Assembly (NCBI RefSeq): GCF_001904745.1
Contig: NZ_MRCD01000003.1
Location: forward strand, 62,001-126,000
Length of the DNA: 64,000 bases
Direction of reading: 5' to 3'
Source of the DNA: Calothrix sp. HK-06
GTDB taxonomy: Bacteria > Cyanobacteriota > Cyanobacteriia > Cyanobacteriales > Nostocaceae
Both the position numbers and the translations under genes were made by a program. The notes under the pieces are model-generated. The model saw only the letters and a program-made list of their open reading frames with translations, made no database searches and was not told where the DNA came from. Positions 38,449-47,465 of the stretch are shown here, one piece after another; the stretch's first letter is position 1; each line of letters opens with the position of its first letter.

Positions 38449-40260
38449 GTGAGTGAGAGAAAAATAATGACAAAGCTATTCTGGAACGTTATCAAGTTGG
38501 CGCCAGTTTTAGTTGCTGCAACATTCATTGCTTCAAACAGCGCATTCGCAGTTGAAGCAAACGAAACATCAGTAGCTAAACTAGCAGAATCGAACAACAT
38601 CGGACAAGTAACTTCAGTTTCACAGTTTTCTGATGTACAGCCTACCGATTGGGCTTTCCAAGCATTACAGTCTTTAGTAGAGCGTTACGGATGTGTTGCA
38701 GGTTATCCCGGCGGCACATTTCGTGGCAACCGTGCAATGACTCGTTTTGAATTTGCGGCTGGTGTAAATGCGTGCTTAGACCGTGTAAACGAATTGATTG
38801 CCACAGCCACCGCAGATTTAATTAAGAAAGAAGATTTAAGTGCATTACAGCGCTTACAAGAAGAGTTCGCTGATGAACTCGCAACCCTACGCGGTCGTGT
38901 TGATGAACTCGACGCGCGTACCACAACATTAGAAGGAAAACAGTTCTCCACTACAACCAAGCTAGTTGGTGAAGCTATTTTCAGCGTATCTGATACCTTT
39001 GGTGATAAAGAAGCAATTGGTTCACGTGCTTTGATTAACAGCAACATTGTTAACGGAGTTAATCAAGCAGCATCACGAGCAAGAACCTTGGATAGCAATC
39101 CAACTTTATCTGACCGTGTACGTCTAAGCTTCAACAGCAGCTTCACTGGAACAGACCAATTGCAAATTCGTTTGCAGGCTGGAAATGTCCTCAACAACGG
39201 CAGCACCACTGGACTTTCAGTTATTCCTGGTGCTACTCCTGCTACGGGTACTAACATGACCCGTTTAGCATACGACGGTTTTGCTACTACCAGCAACAAC
39301 TCCGTTAGTATTGACAAAATCAGATATGCATTCAGCCCAAACGACAAAGTTCGTGTCACTGTTGATGCAAACAATGGTGAGTTCTTCGAGAACGTTAACA
39401 ACTTCAACCCTGACCTTGCTAGCTCCAGCAGAGGTTCGATTTCTCGCTACGGTCGTTTCAGCCCAATCTACCGTCAAGGTGCAGGTGGCGCCGGTGCAAC
39501 TGTTGTCATTAATCCTAAAGGTAAGTTGAATGCTTCTTTTGGCTACTTAGCAGGTGGTGGTAGTAACAACGTTTCAAACGACCCTTCAGTTGGTAAAGGT
39601 TTATTTGATGGTAACTACGCTGCATTAGGACAAGTAGCTTACAAATTCAACGATGCTTTTAACGTAGGTGCTACATATGTTCGCAGCTACCAAAACTCAG
39701 CGAATGGCAACGTAAACTTATTTGGTTCTACTGGTAGTGACTTAGTAAACGCACCATTTGGTACTGCCGTTGCTACTTCTGCTAACCACTACGGTATCCA
39801 AGCTAACTACAAATTTAATCCTCAAGTTGCTCTTGGTGGTTGGGTTGGCTATTCTAACGCTACCGCTGAAACCAACGCTTCTAGCACACTGACTGCGGCT
39901 CAACTTGCAACTGGTAACTTTGTTCGCAAAGGCGACAGCGCAGATATGTTCTACTGGGCTGCTAACTTGACAGTTAAGGACTTCATCAAGGAAGGTAACT
40001 TGCTTGGTATCACCTTTGGTCAATCTCCTAGAGTAACCAGCAGTGACTTCGCACCTACACTTCGTTTAGTAAATGGTGTAGCAACAAAAACCGAGCAAAA
40101 AGATGCTGACACCTCTTACCACTTGGAAGCTCTCTATCGTATGCAAATCAGCGATAACATCACAGTAGCTCCTAGCTTGTTGGTTATCTTCAACCCAGAA
40201 CACAACAGCCTTAACAACACAATCTACGTTGGTACTGTTCGTACCACCTTCTCTTTCTAA
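38449..40260 (+). CDS. SLH-domain OprB-type porin, copy 1
   Basis: An outer-membrane porin anchored to the cell wall. The frame opens at ATG 38416, but I prefer GTG 38449 (603 residues) because the leader GGTGTGAGTGAGA is shared with copy 2, where it also encodes M-S-E. Signal peptide TKLFWNVIKLAPVLVAATF ends near SAFA. The SLH domain follows (QFSDVQPTDWAFQALQSLV, GYPGGTFRGNRAMTR), then a coiled coil (about 125-165, LQRLQEEFADELATLRGRV) and the OprB beta-barrel to a C-terminal Phe (TTFSF). Such porins are often annotated as iron-uptake porins; substrate unproven. Confidence 0.92.
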   Translation: MSERKIMTKLFWNVIKLAPVLVAATFIASNSAFAVEANETSVAKLAESNNIGQVTSVSQFSDVQPTDWAFQALQSLVERYGCVAGYPGGTFRGNRAMTRFEFAAGVNACLDRVNELIATATADLIKKEDLSALQRLQEEFADELATLRGRVDELDARTTTLEGKQFSTTTKLVGEAIFSVSDTFGDKEAIGSRALINSNIVNGVNQAASRARTLDSNPTLSDRVRLSFNSSFTGTDQLQIRLQAGNVLNNGSTTGLSVIPGATPATGTNMTRLAYDGFATTSNNSVSIDKIRYAFSPNDKVRVTVDANNGEFFENVNNFNPDLASSSRGSISRYGRFSPIYRQGAGGAGATVVINPKGKLNASFGYLAGGGSNNVSNDPSVGKGLFDGNYAALGQVAYKFNDAFNVGATYVRSYQNSANGNVNLFGSTGSDLVNAPFGTAVATSANHYGIQANYKFNPQVALGGWVGYSNATAETNASSTLTAAQLATGNFVRKGDSADMFYWAANLTVKDFIKEGNLLGITFGQSPRVTSSDFAPTLRLVNGVATKTEQKDADTSYHLEALYRMQISDNITVAPSLLVIFNPEHNSLNNTIYVGTVRTTFSF

Positions 40261-40795
40261 GATTTAATCTTAGTTACTTGATTTCTCCAGTAATCCTCCA
40301 ATAATTTAATCCCACCCCCATTCCTATCCAGATGGGGGTTTCTTTTGTACTTTTCCACAAACAAGATTCTCCCCCGTCACAAATAGAGGCGCCGTCCAAC
40401 GTGGGGAATTTACCTTATTGACAAAATATTGTTTATTCTTTATTTATAAGACAGGCGGTTTTTGGACAAGAAAGTTAAAGACGCGATACATAGCTTTTTT
40501 GTGCCCAAATTTTTCTAAAATTTTATGTAAAAAATGTTACATATAAAAATCAAGATTTTATAACACTTCCACAAACATATAGGTAAATTTTCAGCCTTCA
40601 TAACCTGGCTTTAACCTAGCGTCAAGTAGAATCATCACTCAACTTGACCTGGCTTAACAAGGGTGAAATGCGGCATTTCAGAGACTTACCGAATTGTCAA
40701 GAGCTTAATTTATAAAATTTATGCAAACAATTTAAATTAAATCTTTGTATAAGTGAGAAAAAACTCCCAGACACATGTAAAATAATTACGTAGGT
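40261..40795. other. Long leader between the two porin genes
   Basis: After the terminator at 40314-40346 about 450 bp have no coding signal; a single GGCGCC is at 40390. The sequence upstream of copy 2 is AT-rich and could give an independent promoter. Copy 2 therefore is probably not simply read through from copy 1. Confidence 0.5.
40314..40346 (+). terminator. Intrinsic terminator after porin copy 1
   Basis: ACCCCCAT (40314-40321) pairs with ATGGGGGT (40332-40339) around a 10-base loop and is followed by TTCTTTT. Confidence 0.88.
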
Positions 40796-42550
40796 GTGAG
40801 TGAGAATACAAAGATGCGAAAAATACTTTGGAACACGATTAAGTTAAGCCCAGTTGTTGTAGCTGCGGCATTTGCTACTGCAAACAGCGCTTTCGCTGGC
40901 GAAATGGGTCAAAATGTGCCTTCGGTTAGCGAAATGGCACAGGCGCAAAAGACCGATAATATAGGTCAGGTAACATCAGTATCACAATTTTCAGACGTAC
41001 AACCTACTGACTGGGCATTCCAAGCATTACAGTCATTAGTAGAACGTTACGGTTGTATCGCAGGTTATCCCAACGGAACCTACCGTGGAAACCGCGCATT
41101 AACTCGTTATGAATTCGCAGCAGGTTTAAACGCTTGTTTAGACCGCGTAAACGAATTAATCGCAACTGCAACAGCTGACTTAGTTAGAAAAGAAGACTTA
41201 GCGACATTACAGCGCTTACAAGAAGAATTTAGTGCAGAACTAGCAACCTTACGTGGTCGCGTTGACAACTTAGAAGCACGCACCGCTGAATTGGAAGCAA
41301 ACCAGTTCTCCACCACAACCAAGTTATTAGGTGAAGCAATCTTCAGCGTTTCTGATGCTTTTGGTGACGAAGCAGCGATTGGTTCTCGTGAATTAGTTAA
41401 TAACCCGAACACTGCAAGAAGAGATTTAAACAGCAACACTGTTTTCTCCGAACGTATTCGTTTGAACTTACTCAGCAGTTTTAGTGGTAAAGACCAATTG
41501 CAAATTCGTTTGCAAGCAGGAAATACAACCCCTAACAACAACGTTACGGGTACACAAATGACCCGTTTGGCTTACGACAACGACACTGGAAACCGCGTTG
41601 ATATCGATAAAATTAACTACGCTTTCAACTTAAGCGATGCTATTCGCGTTAAGGTTGATGCCAATAACGGTGAGTTCTGGGAAAACATCAATAACTTTAA
41701 CCCAGACTTTGCAAGCTCTAGCCGTGGTTCAATTTCTCGCTATGGTCGTTTCAGCCCAATTTATCGTCAAGGTTCTGGTGGTGCTGGTGCTACCGTTACC
41801 TTTAATCCAAGTGGCGCTATTTCTGTATCTGCTGGTTATTTAGCAGGTGGACGCGAAAATCGTGCCAACAGTCCGTTTGATAAAGAAGGCCTGTTTGATG
41901 GTAACTATGCTGCACTTGGTCAGATTGCTTTCCAGCCTAGCAAACAATTAGGAATTGGTTTGACTTACGCGCATTCTTATCAAAGTGCTTTTGCGGTAGA
42001 TGCACAAAACAATAGAGTTGCAGGAGATTTCGGCGGTGGTGTAAACGTATTTGAGGGTACTGGTAGCAATTTAGCTAGCACACCTTTTACTCGTAACGTT
42101 TCTACTGTTGCCAATCATTACGGCGCCCAAGTTAACTTCCGTCTAAGTGACAAAATTGCAATTGGTGGATGGTACGGTTTGGCTGACATCTCAGGTGAAA
42201 CAGATGTAAATAATAATAGATTAGATGCAACTGCTACATACTGGGCAGCGAACTTAGCGCTTAGAGACTTTGGCAGCAAAGGTAGTTTATTAGGTGTTAC
42301 TTTTGGTCAACCTCCTAAAATTACAGGTAGCAATTTTAGAGGGTTAGATGCAACTGGTCGTGCAGGTAATGCAACTGGTATACGTCAAAAAGATGAAGAT
42401 ACTTCTTACCAATTAGAAACTCTTTACAGATTACAACTGAATGACAACGTTTCGGTAACTCCTGCGTTGTTGGTAATCTTCAACCCAGAACATAACGACC
42501 GTAACGATACCGTTTACATCGGTACATTACGTACAACCTTCACATTCTAA
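40796..42550 (+). CDS. SLH-domain OprB-type porin, copy 2
   Basis: A tandem paralogue of the preceding porin, 584 residues from GTG 40796 (opening M-S-E-N-T-K) with an alternative ATG at 40814. Signal peptide (ILWNTIKLSPVVVAAAF...NSAFA), SLH domain (FSDVQPTDWAFQALQSLVER), coiled coil and beta-barrel match copy 1 almost throughout; the SLH and coiled-coil parts are near-identical, while the barrel loops (about residues 195-215, 390-420, 520-545) differ in length and sequence, as expected for surface-exposed loops. It ends GTLRTTFTF. Duplication followed by loop divergence is the simplest reading. Confidence 0.92.
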   Translation: MSENTKMRKILWNTIKLSPVVVAAAFATANSAFAGEMGQNVPSVSEMAQAQKTDNIGQVTSVSQFSDVQPTDWAFQALQSLVERYGCIAGYPNGTYRGNRALTRYEFAAGLNACLDRVNELIATATADLVRKEDLATLQRLQEEFSAELATLRGRVDNLEARTAELEANQFSTTTKLLGEAIFSVSDAFGDEAAIGSRELVNNPNTARRDLNSNTVFSERIRLNLLSSFSGKDQLQIRLQAGNTTPNNNVTGTQMTRLAYDNDTGNRVDIDKINYAFNLSDAIRVKVDANNGEFWENINNFNPDFASSSRGSISRYGRFSPIYRQGSGGAGATVTFNPSGAISVSAGYLAGGRENRANSPFDKEGLFDGNYAALGQIAFQPSKQLGIGLTYAHSYQSAFAVDAQNNRVAGDFGGGVNVFEGTGSNLASTPFTRNVSTVANHYGAQVNFRLSDKIAIGGWYGLADISGETDVNNNRLDATATYWAANLALRDFGSKGSLLGVTFGQPPKITGSNFRGLDATGRAGNATGIRQKDEDTSYQLETLYRLQLNDNVSVTPALLVIFNPEHNDRNDTVYIGTLRTTFTF

Positions 42551-42565
42551 TAATACGAACATGTT

Positions 42566-42593
42566 GTAGAGACGTGATTAATCACGTCTCTAC
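42566..42593. repeat. GTAGAGACG-type dispersed palindrome, copy 4
   Basis: A perfect 28-bp palindrome with arms GTAGAGACGTGATT, 16 bp after the porin stop. A second hairpin follows at 42618-42640. Confidence 0.85.
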
Positions 42594-42617
42594 GATTAAT
42601 TTGATTAAATTGATTTT

Positions 42618-42641
42618 GGCTCACCCAATGGTGGGCTTTTT
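42618..42641 (+). terminator. Intrinsic terminator after porin copy 2
   Basis: CTCACC pairs with GGTGGG around CAAT (about 42620-42635; one G-T pair) and is followed by CTTTTTG. Confidence 0.75.
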
Positions 42642-42684
42642 GTTTAGATTTTTTGTTTTGTTGGGTTCCGTTCCTCCACCCAAC

Positions 42685-42945
42685 CTACAAATCGTCCAAA
42701 TCGTCTGGTTTTTTTAAGTTGGTGGGTGGTCTATCATTACTCCAAGCCCACCAAACGCCACCGCACTGGCAACGGTAAAATTCTTGCCATTTACGTTTAT
42801 AATTTTCGGTAGTTACAGGCGCCCGTCGGTTAATCCAAACCTGTGTTGCTTCCAAACTACTTGAATGGCATGTGGGGCAACAAAAATCGTAAGCATGAAT
42901 TGCCTCCGAAGTCCATTCTGGCGGGAAAAATGCAAAAGCTTCCAT
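42685..42945 (-). CDS. Small zinc-ribbon-like protein
   Basis: This 86-residue protein has paired Cys motifs typical of a zinc ribbon: FCCPTCHSSSLEATQVWINR at about 21-40 and YRCQCGGVWWAWSND at about 57-71, the latter with the conserved GG-W pattern. It opens MEAFAFFPPEWTSEAIHAYD. I know it only as a conserved cyanobacterial unknown by its look. The acidic tail ends KPDDLDDL. It is convergent with the porins, and a 175-bp gap separates it from the divergent DUF3318 gene. Confidence 0.7.
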   Translation of the reverse strand: MEAFAFFPPEWTSEAIHAYDFCCPTCHSSSLEATQVWINRRAPVTTENYKRKWQEFYRCQCGGVWWAWSNDRPPTNLKKPDDLDDL

Positions 42946-43120
42946 AGTATGTTGAATTAGAATTGATTTGATTTGATTTGTATGTGTGTGGGTTTGATTT
43001 TGAAGTTTTTTATGTGATATTTATTAATCAAGATTATTTGATTATGTAAAAAATATTACTGTAGTCCAATGATTCCACGCTCGTTGCTTGTTTTAGTAAT
43101 CACAATTTTATATCAAAAAT

Positions 43121-43714
43121 ATGGAGCAGAACATTGAGATTCGCCGCTTGTTGGAAATAATGCCAGCATCAAGCAGGATGACAGTAAAAATACTCAGCAA
43201 GCCAGAGCAAGCTAAAGTAATAGATGTGGCTTTTCCATTGCCTTGGAATTCTGATAGACCTATATATATTAACTTTGATTTGTGGCGCCGACTAACTAAA
43301 CCCCAACGCGACATGTTGTTACTACGAACGGTCAGTTGGTTAACAGGGGTAAAATGGTTTAAGCCTGATATATATCAAGGTGTAGCAGTTGCTGGGTTAT
43401 TAGGTGGGTTTGTAGAATTAGCACAACGAGATGTTGTAGGTATTATAGCTGCTGTGGGTTTAAGTTCAATGGCTGTATTACGAATATGGCGCCTGAATAA
43501 TGGACAAGACTCAGAAATTATAGCCGACACTGCGGCAATAAAAATCGCACAACGTCGAGATTATATCGAAACCGAAGCAGCAGAACATTTGCTAAATGCT
43601 ATAGAAATAGTAGCAAAAATAGAAGGGCGCCAAGGTTTAAATTTTATAGAATTAATTCGTACTCAGAACTTGCGCGCAACTGCTGGACTATCTTCTATGG
43701 GTATTCCTAGGTAA
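43121..43714 (+). CDS. DUF3318 protein
   Basis: This 197-residue protein has the DUF3318 pattern: EIRRLLEIMPASSRMTVKI, FPLPWNSDRPIYINFDLW and RRLTKPQRDMLLLRTVSWL. A hydrophobic hairpin (about 88-125, VAVAGLLGGFVELAQRD and VVGIIAAVGLSSMAVLRIW) suggests membrane association, followed by a helical tail (IADTAAIKIAQRRDYIETEA). Function unknown; the family is cyanobacterial. Length is normal. Its stop is 137 bp before the convergent Rpn-type gene, a gap with two GGCGCC sites near 43801 and 43825. Confidence 0.85.
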   Translation: MEQNIEIRRLLEIMPASSRMTVKILSKPEQAKVIDVAFPLPWNSDRPIYINFDLWRRLTKPQRDMLLLRTVSWLTGVKWFKPDIYQGVAVAGLLGGFVELAQRDVVGIIAAVGLSSMAVLRIWRLNNGQDSEIIADTAAIKIAQRRDYIETEAAEHLLNAIEIVAKIEGRQGLNFIELIRTQNLRATAGLSSMGIPR

Positions 43715-43851
43715 ATTGATCCACTATAAATTGGGTGTAGCGACAGCGTAACCCAACATCCAACTAGTAACAATTTCCATAACTTGCTTCCAATATTAAA
43801 GGCGCCCGTTGGTTGTATTGTGGAGGCGCCAGCAACTAAGTAACATACAGT

Positions 43852-44820
43852 TTAAACGCGCGCGAGCCAGTTCTTTAAATCTGTAATTGAATTAAAATCT
43901 AATAGCGCTTCCCCTAATTCTTCTAAACGTTTTGCAGAAAGACCTTGAATACGTTCCTGCTGACTTTGGCTTAAGTTTCCGAAACGACGTTGAAGTAAGC
44001 GTATGATTAGCTTTGCAGTTCCACTTTGCTCACCTAGTTGCATACCTTCTTCTCTACCTTCTTCTCTACCTTCCTCCCTACCTAGTTCCTTGCCCTTTTC
44101 TATACCTTTTTCCATCCAGCTAGTGACAATTTCCATAACTTGCTCCTTTTTCTCTAATTCTATGGTAGCAATTTGTGAATTAAACACTTCTTCTTCCTGT
44201 GTATTGAGTTTTAGGTAAGTATCGATAAATCCGGAGATTTGTCCGACTTGTGCGGGATTTAGTCCCAACGAAGCAAGTACCTGTAATGAAATTAGCTTTA
44301 CCATTGGACGCTCGTTAGCACCCATCTTCATTTTCGACATCAAAGCACTGGCAACAGGGTTTTGTATATTTACGAAGTCTTGCCAATTAAGTTGATTTAA
44401 CTGAACTACTTGATAGTCAAACTGCATTACACTCTTGGTTCCAGCGCTAATGTTGAAGGATGATGGTTGTATAGTCAACGGCGCATCATGAGAGAAGATA
44501 ACGATTGGTAATATTGGAATGCCGTATATTTTATACAAATCGGCAAAGTATAAAAACATTCTTTCATTAAAGTCTTTCTCAATATAGGACTGATGTTCGA
44601 TGTGTATAATAAATAGCGTCGTCTGATTTTTGTATTTTGCTTGGACTAATACGTCTATAATTTTTTTCTCACCTTTTCTGACATTTGTCAGTATCTCCTG
44701 TGGTAAAAATGTTATAGAGTCTTTATCCAAAACATCACTGATATCTGGAAAGAATAACTCGATGAAATTAAAAAAGAAATTCTGTATTAATTTTTTAAAT
44801 AAGCTATCGTGGTCAATCAT
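43852..44820 (-). CDS. Rpn/PD-(D/E)XK nuclease-family protein with DUF4351 tail
   Basis: This 322-residue protein belongs to the Rpn-type 'putative transposase' nuclease group, not to a true insertion sequence. The N-terminal domain has LFKKLIQNFFFNFIELFFPD, the core IIDVLVQAKYKNQTTLFIIH with the acidic residue, and IEHQ supplying the E-x-Q of the nuclease core. A repeat linker (about 230-252) is built from Gly-Arg-Glu-Glu units, then a DUF4351 domain (SGTAKLIIRLLQRRFGNLSQ, LEELGEALLDF). The family promotes RecA-independent recombination in E. coli. No terminal repeats flank it here. Confidence 0.85.
   Translation of the reverse strand: MIDHDSLFKKLIQNFFFNFIELFFPDISDVLDKDSITFLPQEILTNVRKGEKKIIDVLVQAKYKNQTTLFIIHIEHQSYIEKDFNERMFLYFADLYKIYGIPILPIVIFSHDAPLTIQPSSFNISAGTKSVMQFDYQVVQLNQLNWQDFVNIQNPVASALMSKMKMGANERPMVKLISLQVLASLGLNPAQVGQISGFIDTYLKLNTQEEEVFNSQIATIELEKKEQVMEIVTSWMEKGIEKGKELGREEGREEGREEGMQLGEQSGTAKLIIRLLQRRFGNLSQSQQERIQGLSAKRLEELGEALLDFNSITDLKNWLARV
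44032..44100 (-). repeat. In-gene 12-bp tandem repeat
   Basis: Units of the CCTTCTTCTCTA type (minus-strand sense Gly-Arg-Glu-Glu) occur about three times in tandem within the linker of the Rpn-type gene. Unit number could change by slippage without shifting the frame. Confidence 0.7.
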
Positions 44821-45035
44821 GAAGTTACTTCACTTTCTTGTGCAACCTGGATAGTATGAAATTATTAGATAGAAATTATTTTATTAAGTCTTAATAATCA
44901 AGATTATTTAATTAATTGTATGAGTTGGGGGGCGGGTTTAGGAAGGTTGTTTTTTTTGTTTTAAAGTTATGAGCTAACCCGCCCGTACAGTATTATGTTT
45001 GTGTCGTGCCGAATCTGAATTATCTCCAGAAATGT

Positions 45036-46607
45036 TTATGTGGTGCCGAATCCTCCTCCTCCGGGTGTTTCGATGATGAATATGTCTCCTGGTTGCATTT
45101 CTACTGTTCCGGTGCTGCCCAAATTTTCTTTGTTTCCGTTACTGCGTTGTATTGAGTTGCGTCCTAGTTGTCCGTTTTCGGCGCCTTTTAAACCGAATGT
45201 GGGAATTATTCTATGACTTGAAAGAATATTTGCTGTCATTGGTTCGAGAAATTTTATTTTACGAATTACTCCGTTACCTCCTGAATGTTTGCCTTTGCCA
45301 CCGCTATCAGAACGTATACTAAAACTTTCTACCATGACTGGGTATCTTGTTTCTAATACTTCTGGGTCGGTTAAGCGTGAGTTTGTCATATGTGTATGAA
45401 CTGCGTCGGTTCCATCAAAGTCGGCGCCTGCTCCCGAACCGCCACAAATTGTTTCGTAATATTGATAACGCGCGTTACCAAAGGTGAAGTTATTCATTGT
45501 TCCTTGAGAAGCTGCCATTACTCCTAATGCACCATATAAAGCGTCAACAATAGTTTGGGAGGTTTCGACGTTACCAGCAACTACTGCTGCTGGATATACG
45601 GGATTAAGCATTGAGCTTTCGGGAATAATTATTTCTAAGGGGTTGAGACATCCAGCGTTGAGAGGAATGCTATCATCTACTAATGTTCTAAATACATATA
45701 AAACAGCAGCTTGAGTTACAGCTTTGGGAGCATTAAAGTTGCTATTGAGTTGTTGAGATGTTCCAGTAAAATCTATTACAGCGCTGCGATTTTGTTTGTT
45801 AATGGTGACCGTAACTTTTATAACTGCATCGTCATCCATATGATACGTAAAAGTGCCGTCTTTGAGAACATCAGTCGCGCGTCTCACTGCTTCTTCAGCA
45901 TTGTTTTGTACAAATAGCATGTAAGCTTGAACAGTTTCCAAACCATATTGAGACACCATCTTTTGCAGTTCTTGAACTCCACGTTCATTTGCGGCAATTT
46001 GTGCTTTCAGGTCTGCTATATTTTGGTCGGGGTTACGCGCTGGGTAACGATGGTTTGCCAGCACTTCGCGTAGTTGTGCTTCTTGGAAATTTCCTTGTTC
46101 GACTAAGAGAAAATTATCAAATAATATTCCTTCTTCTTCTATTGTAGTACTGTTGGGTGGCATTGAACCGGGAGTAATGCCGCCAATATCAGCTTGGTGT
46201 CCGCGCGATGCTACGTAAAATATTGGTGTGGCGCCGTTTAAGTTTATATTTAAAGAATTTGCATCTAAAAAAACAGGTGTAATTGCTGTAACATCAGGAA
46301 GATGTGTTCCACCGTTATAAGGGTTATTGGATAAATATACATTTCCTGGTTTAATAGTGTTGCCTTTGTCGTTGATTAAACAGCGAACGCTTTCACTCAT
46401 AGAGCCTAAGTGTACGGGAATATGTGGGGCGTTTGCTACTAGTAAACCAGAAGTATCAAATATTGCACAGGAAAAATCTAATCTTTCTTTGATATTTACC
46501 GAAGTAGCTGTGTTTTGCAGCACTATTCCCATTTGTTCGGCAATAAATTGATACAGATTTTTGAAGATTTCTAAGCGTACTGGGTCGGGTTGTGATGTAG
46601 TATTCAT
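45036..46607 (-). CDS. Hydantoinase B / oxoprolinase B-subunit family protein
   Basis: This 523-residue soluble protein is the HyuB partner of the HyuA encoded 1.9 kb upstream. Typical blocks are LEIFKNLYQFIAEQMGIVLQ, FDTSGLLVANAPHIPVHLGS, SNNPYNGGTHLPDVTAITPV, the VASRGHQADIGGITPGSMPP metal-site region and the Gly-rich end PGGGGFGTT. The family hydrolyses cyclic amides (N-methylhydantoin, 5-oxoproline) or carboxylates ketones using ATP; the substrate is not evident. A 363-bp repeat-filled gap separates it from the GNAT gene before it, so it may have its own promoter. Confidence 0.9.
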   Translation of the reverse strand: MNTTSQPDPVRLEIFKNLYQFIAEQMGIVLQNTATSVNIKERLDFSCAIFDTSGLLVANAPHIPVHLGSMSESVRCLINDKGNTIKPGNVYLSNNPYNGGTHLPDVTAITPVFLDANSLNINLNGATPIFYVASRGHQADIGGITPGSMPPNSTTIEEEGILFDNFLLVEQGNFQEAQLREVLANHRYPARNPDQNIADLKAQIAANERGVQELQKMVSQYGLETVQAYMLFVQNNAEEAVRRATDVLKDGTFTYHMDDDAVIKVTVTINKQNRSAVIDFTGTSQQLNSNFNAPKAVTQAAVLYVFRTLVDDSIPLNAGCLNPLEIIIPESSMLNPVYPAAVVAGNVETSQTIVDALYGALGVMAASQGTMNNFTFGNARYQYYETICGGSGAGADFDGTDAVHTHMTNSRLTDPEVLETRYPVMVESFSIRSDSGGKGKHSGGNGVIRKIKFLEPMTANILSSHRIIPTFGLKGAENGQLGRNSIQRSNGNKENLGSTGTVEMQPGDIFIIETPGGGGFGTT

Positions 46608-46970
46608 TGTAAACTCCTAAGATGTTAATAAATGTTGATATTGTCATGTTGAACGCAGTGTAAAGCAGAGCTTTTCCCGAAGGGAAACATCTGTAAAATT
46701 CTCAAAACAAATTAAGATTTTCATATTGTCATGTTGAACGTAGTGTAAAGCGGAGCTTTTCCCGTTATCGAAGATATCCCGTAAACGGAGTTTTCCCGTA
46801 ATCCGTAAACGGAGTTTTCCCGCAGGGTAGGATTTCGCGAAGGGTAGGGTGGGGTAGGGTAGGGTAACATCTCTAAAATTCTCAACCAACAATAATAAGA
46901 GGTTAAAGATGATTATTCGTTGGCGCCGAGAAACCCGGTTTCTTTTCGTTTTATTCCAATATTGTTGTGC
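46608..46970. repeat. Composite repeat region: duplicated block, tandem segments and a G-rich tract
   Basis: The block TGTCATGTTGAACG(C/T)AGTGTAAAGC(A/G) occurs twice (about 46643 and 46732), each ending GAGCTTTTCCCG. The segment CCGTAAACGGAGTTTTCCCG occurs twice in tandem (about 46788-46823). A G-rich run (46842-46866) has five G3/G4 tracts with 1-2-base loops, a G-quadruplex-type motif. ACATCT(G/C)TAAAATTCTCAA also occurs twice. No coding signal. Confidence 0.75.
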
Positions 46971-46995
46971 TTAGTGTAGAAGAAACCGGGTTTCT
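46931..46995. repeat. AAACCCGGTTTCT inverted repeat, copy 3
   Basis: AAACCCGGTTTCT (46931-46943) and AGAAACCGGGTTTCT (46981-46995) are separated by 37 bases. The right arm encodes the last residues of the GNAT gene. Confidence 0.8.
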
Positions 46996-47465
46996 GGGGT
47001 TTCTATGATAAATTTTTCCATTACGTAGTTTATAAATGTTTGTCCTCTTGCTTCTACTTGTTGTTCTTTAATAACTGAGAAGCCCATGCGTAGGAAAAAG
47101 GGTTTGGCTGTAATGCTTGCTTCGGTATATAGACGATTTATTCCTAGTTCATAAGCTTTTGTTTCTATGGCATTGTATATACTACTACCAACACCTAGGC
47201 GCTGATAGTTTTTGTGACAGTAGAAACAATCTATATGACCGTTTGCTTCTAGTTCGCCAAACCCGGCAATTATTCCTTCATCGTCCGCAACAAAAGTAAA
47301 CTTTGATGAACAAGCTTTTGCCCAGTCTCTAAAATGTATATCGTCCGGCGCCCAAGCTTTTACTTGTTCAAGTGAGTAATCACGAATATTTACTTCCCGA
47401 ATTGTTTCATGGAACAATCGTGCGATTTGTTCAGCATCATTTTCTTGGAATAAACGTATATCCAT
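46971..47465 (-). CDS. GNAT-family N-acetyltransferase with repeat-derived C-terminus
   Basis: I choose the ATG at 47465-47463 (164 residues), preceded by GGGGAAGAGAAA, over one at 47516. The protein opens MDIRLFQENDAEQIARLFHE. The acetyl-CoA motif A is NYQRLGVGSSIYNAIETKAY and motif B follows (LYTEASITAKPFFLRMGF). The normal end is near YVMEKFII; the last ten residues (ETPETRFLLH) are translated from an AAACCCGG-type dispersed repeat. It lies between hyuA and hyuB with the same orientation. Target unknown. Confidence 0.85.
   Translation of the reverse strand: MDIRLFQENDAEQIARLFHETIREVNIRDYSLEQVKAWAPDDIHFRDWAKACSSKFTFVADDEGIIAGFGELEANGHIDCFYCHKNYQRLGVGSSIYNAIETKAYELGINRLYTEASITAKPFFLRMGFSVIKEQQVEARGQTFINYVMEKFIIETPETRFLLH

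Noticed and set aside
43852-44820. An insertion sequence, because relatives are annotated as transposases
   Set aside because: No terminal inverted repeats or target duplications flank it; it matches the Rpn nuclease group.
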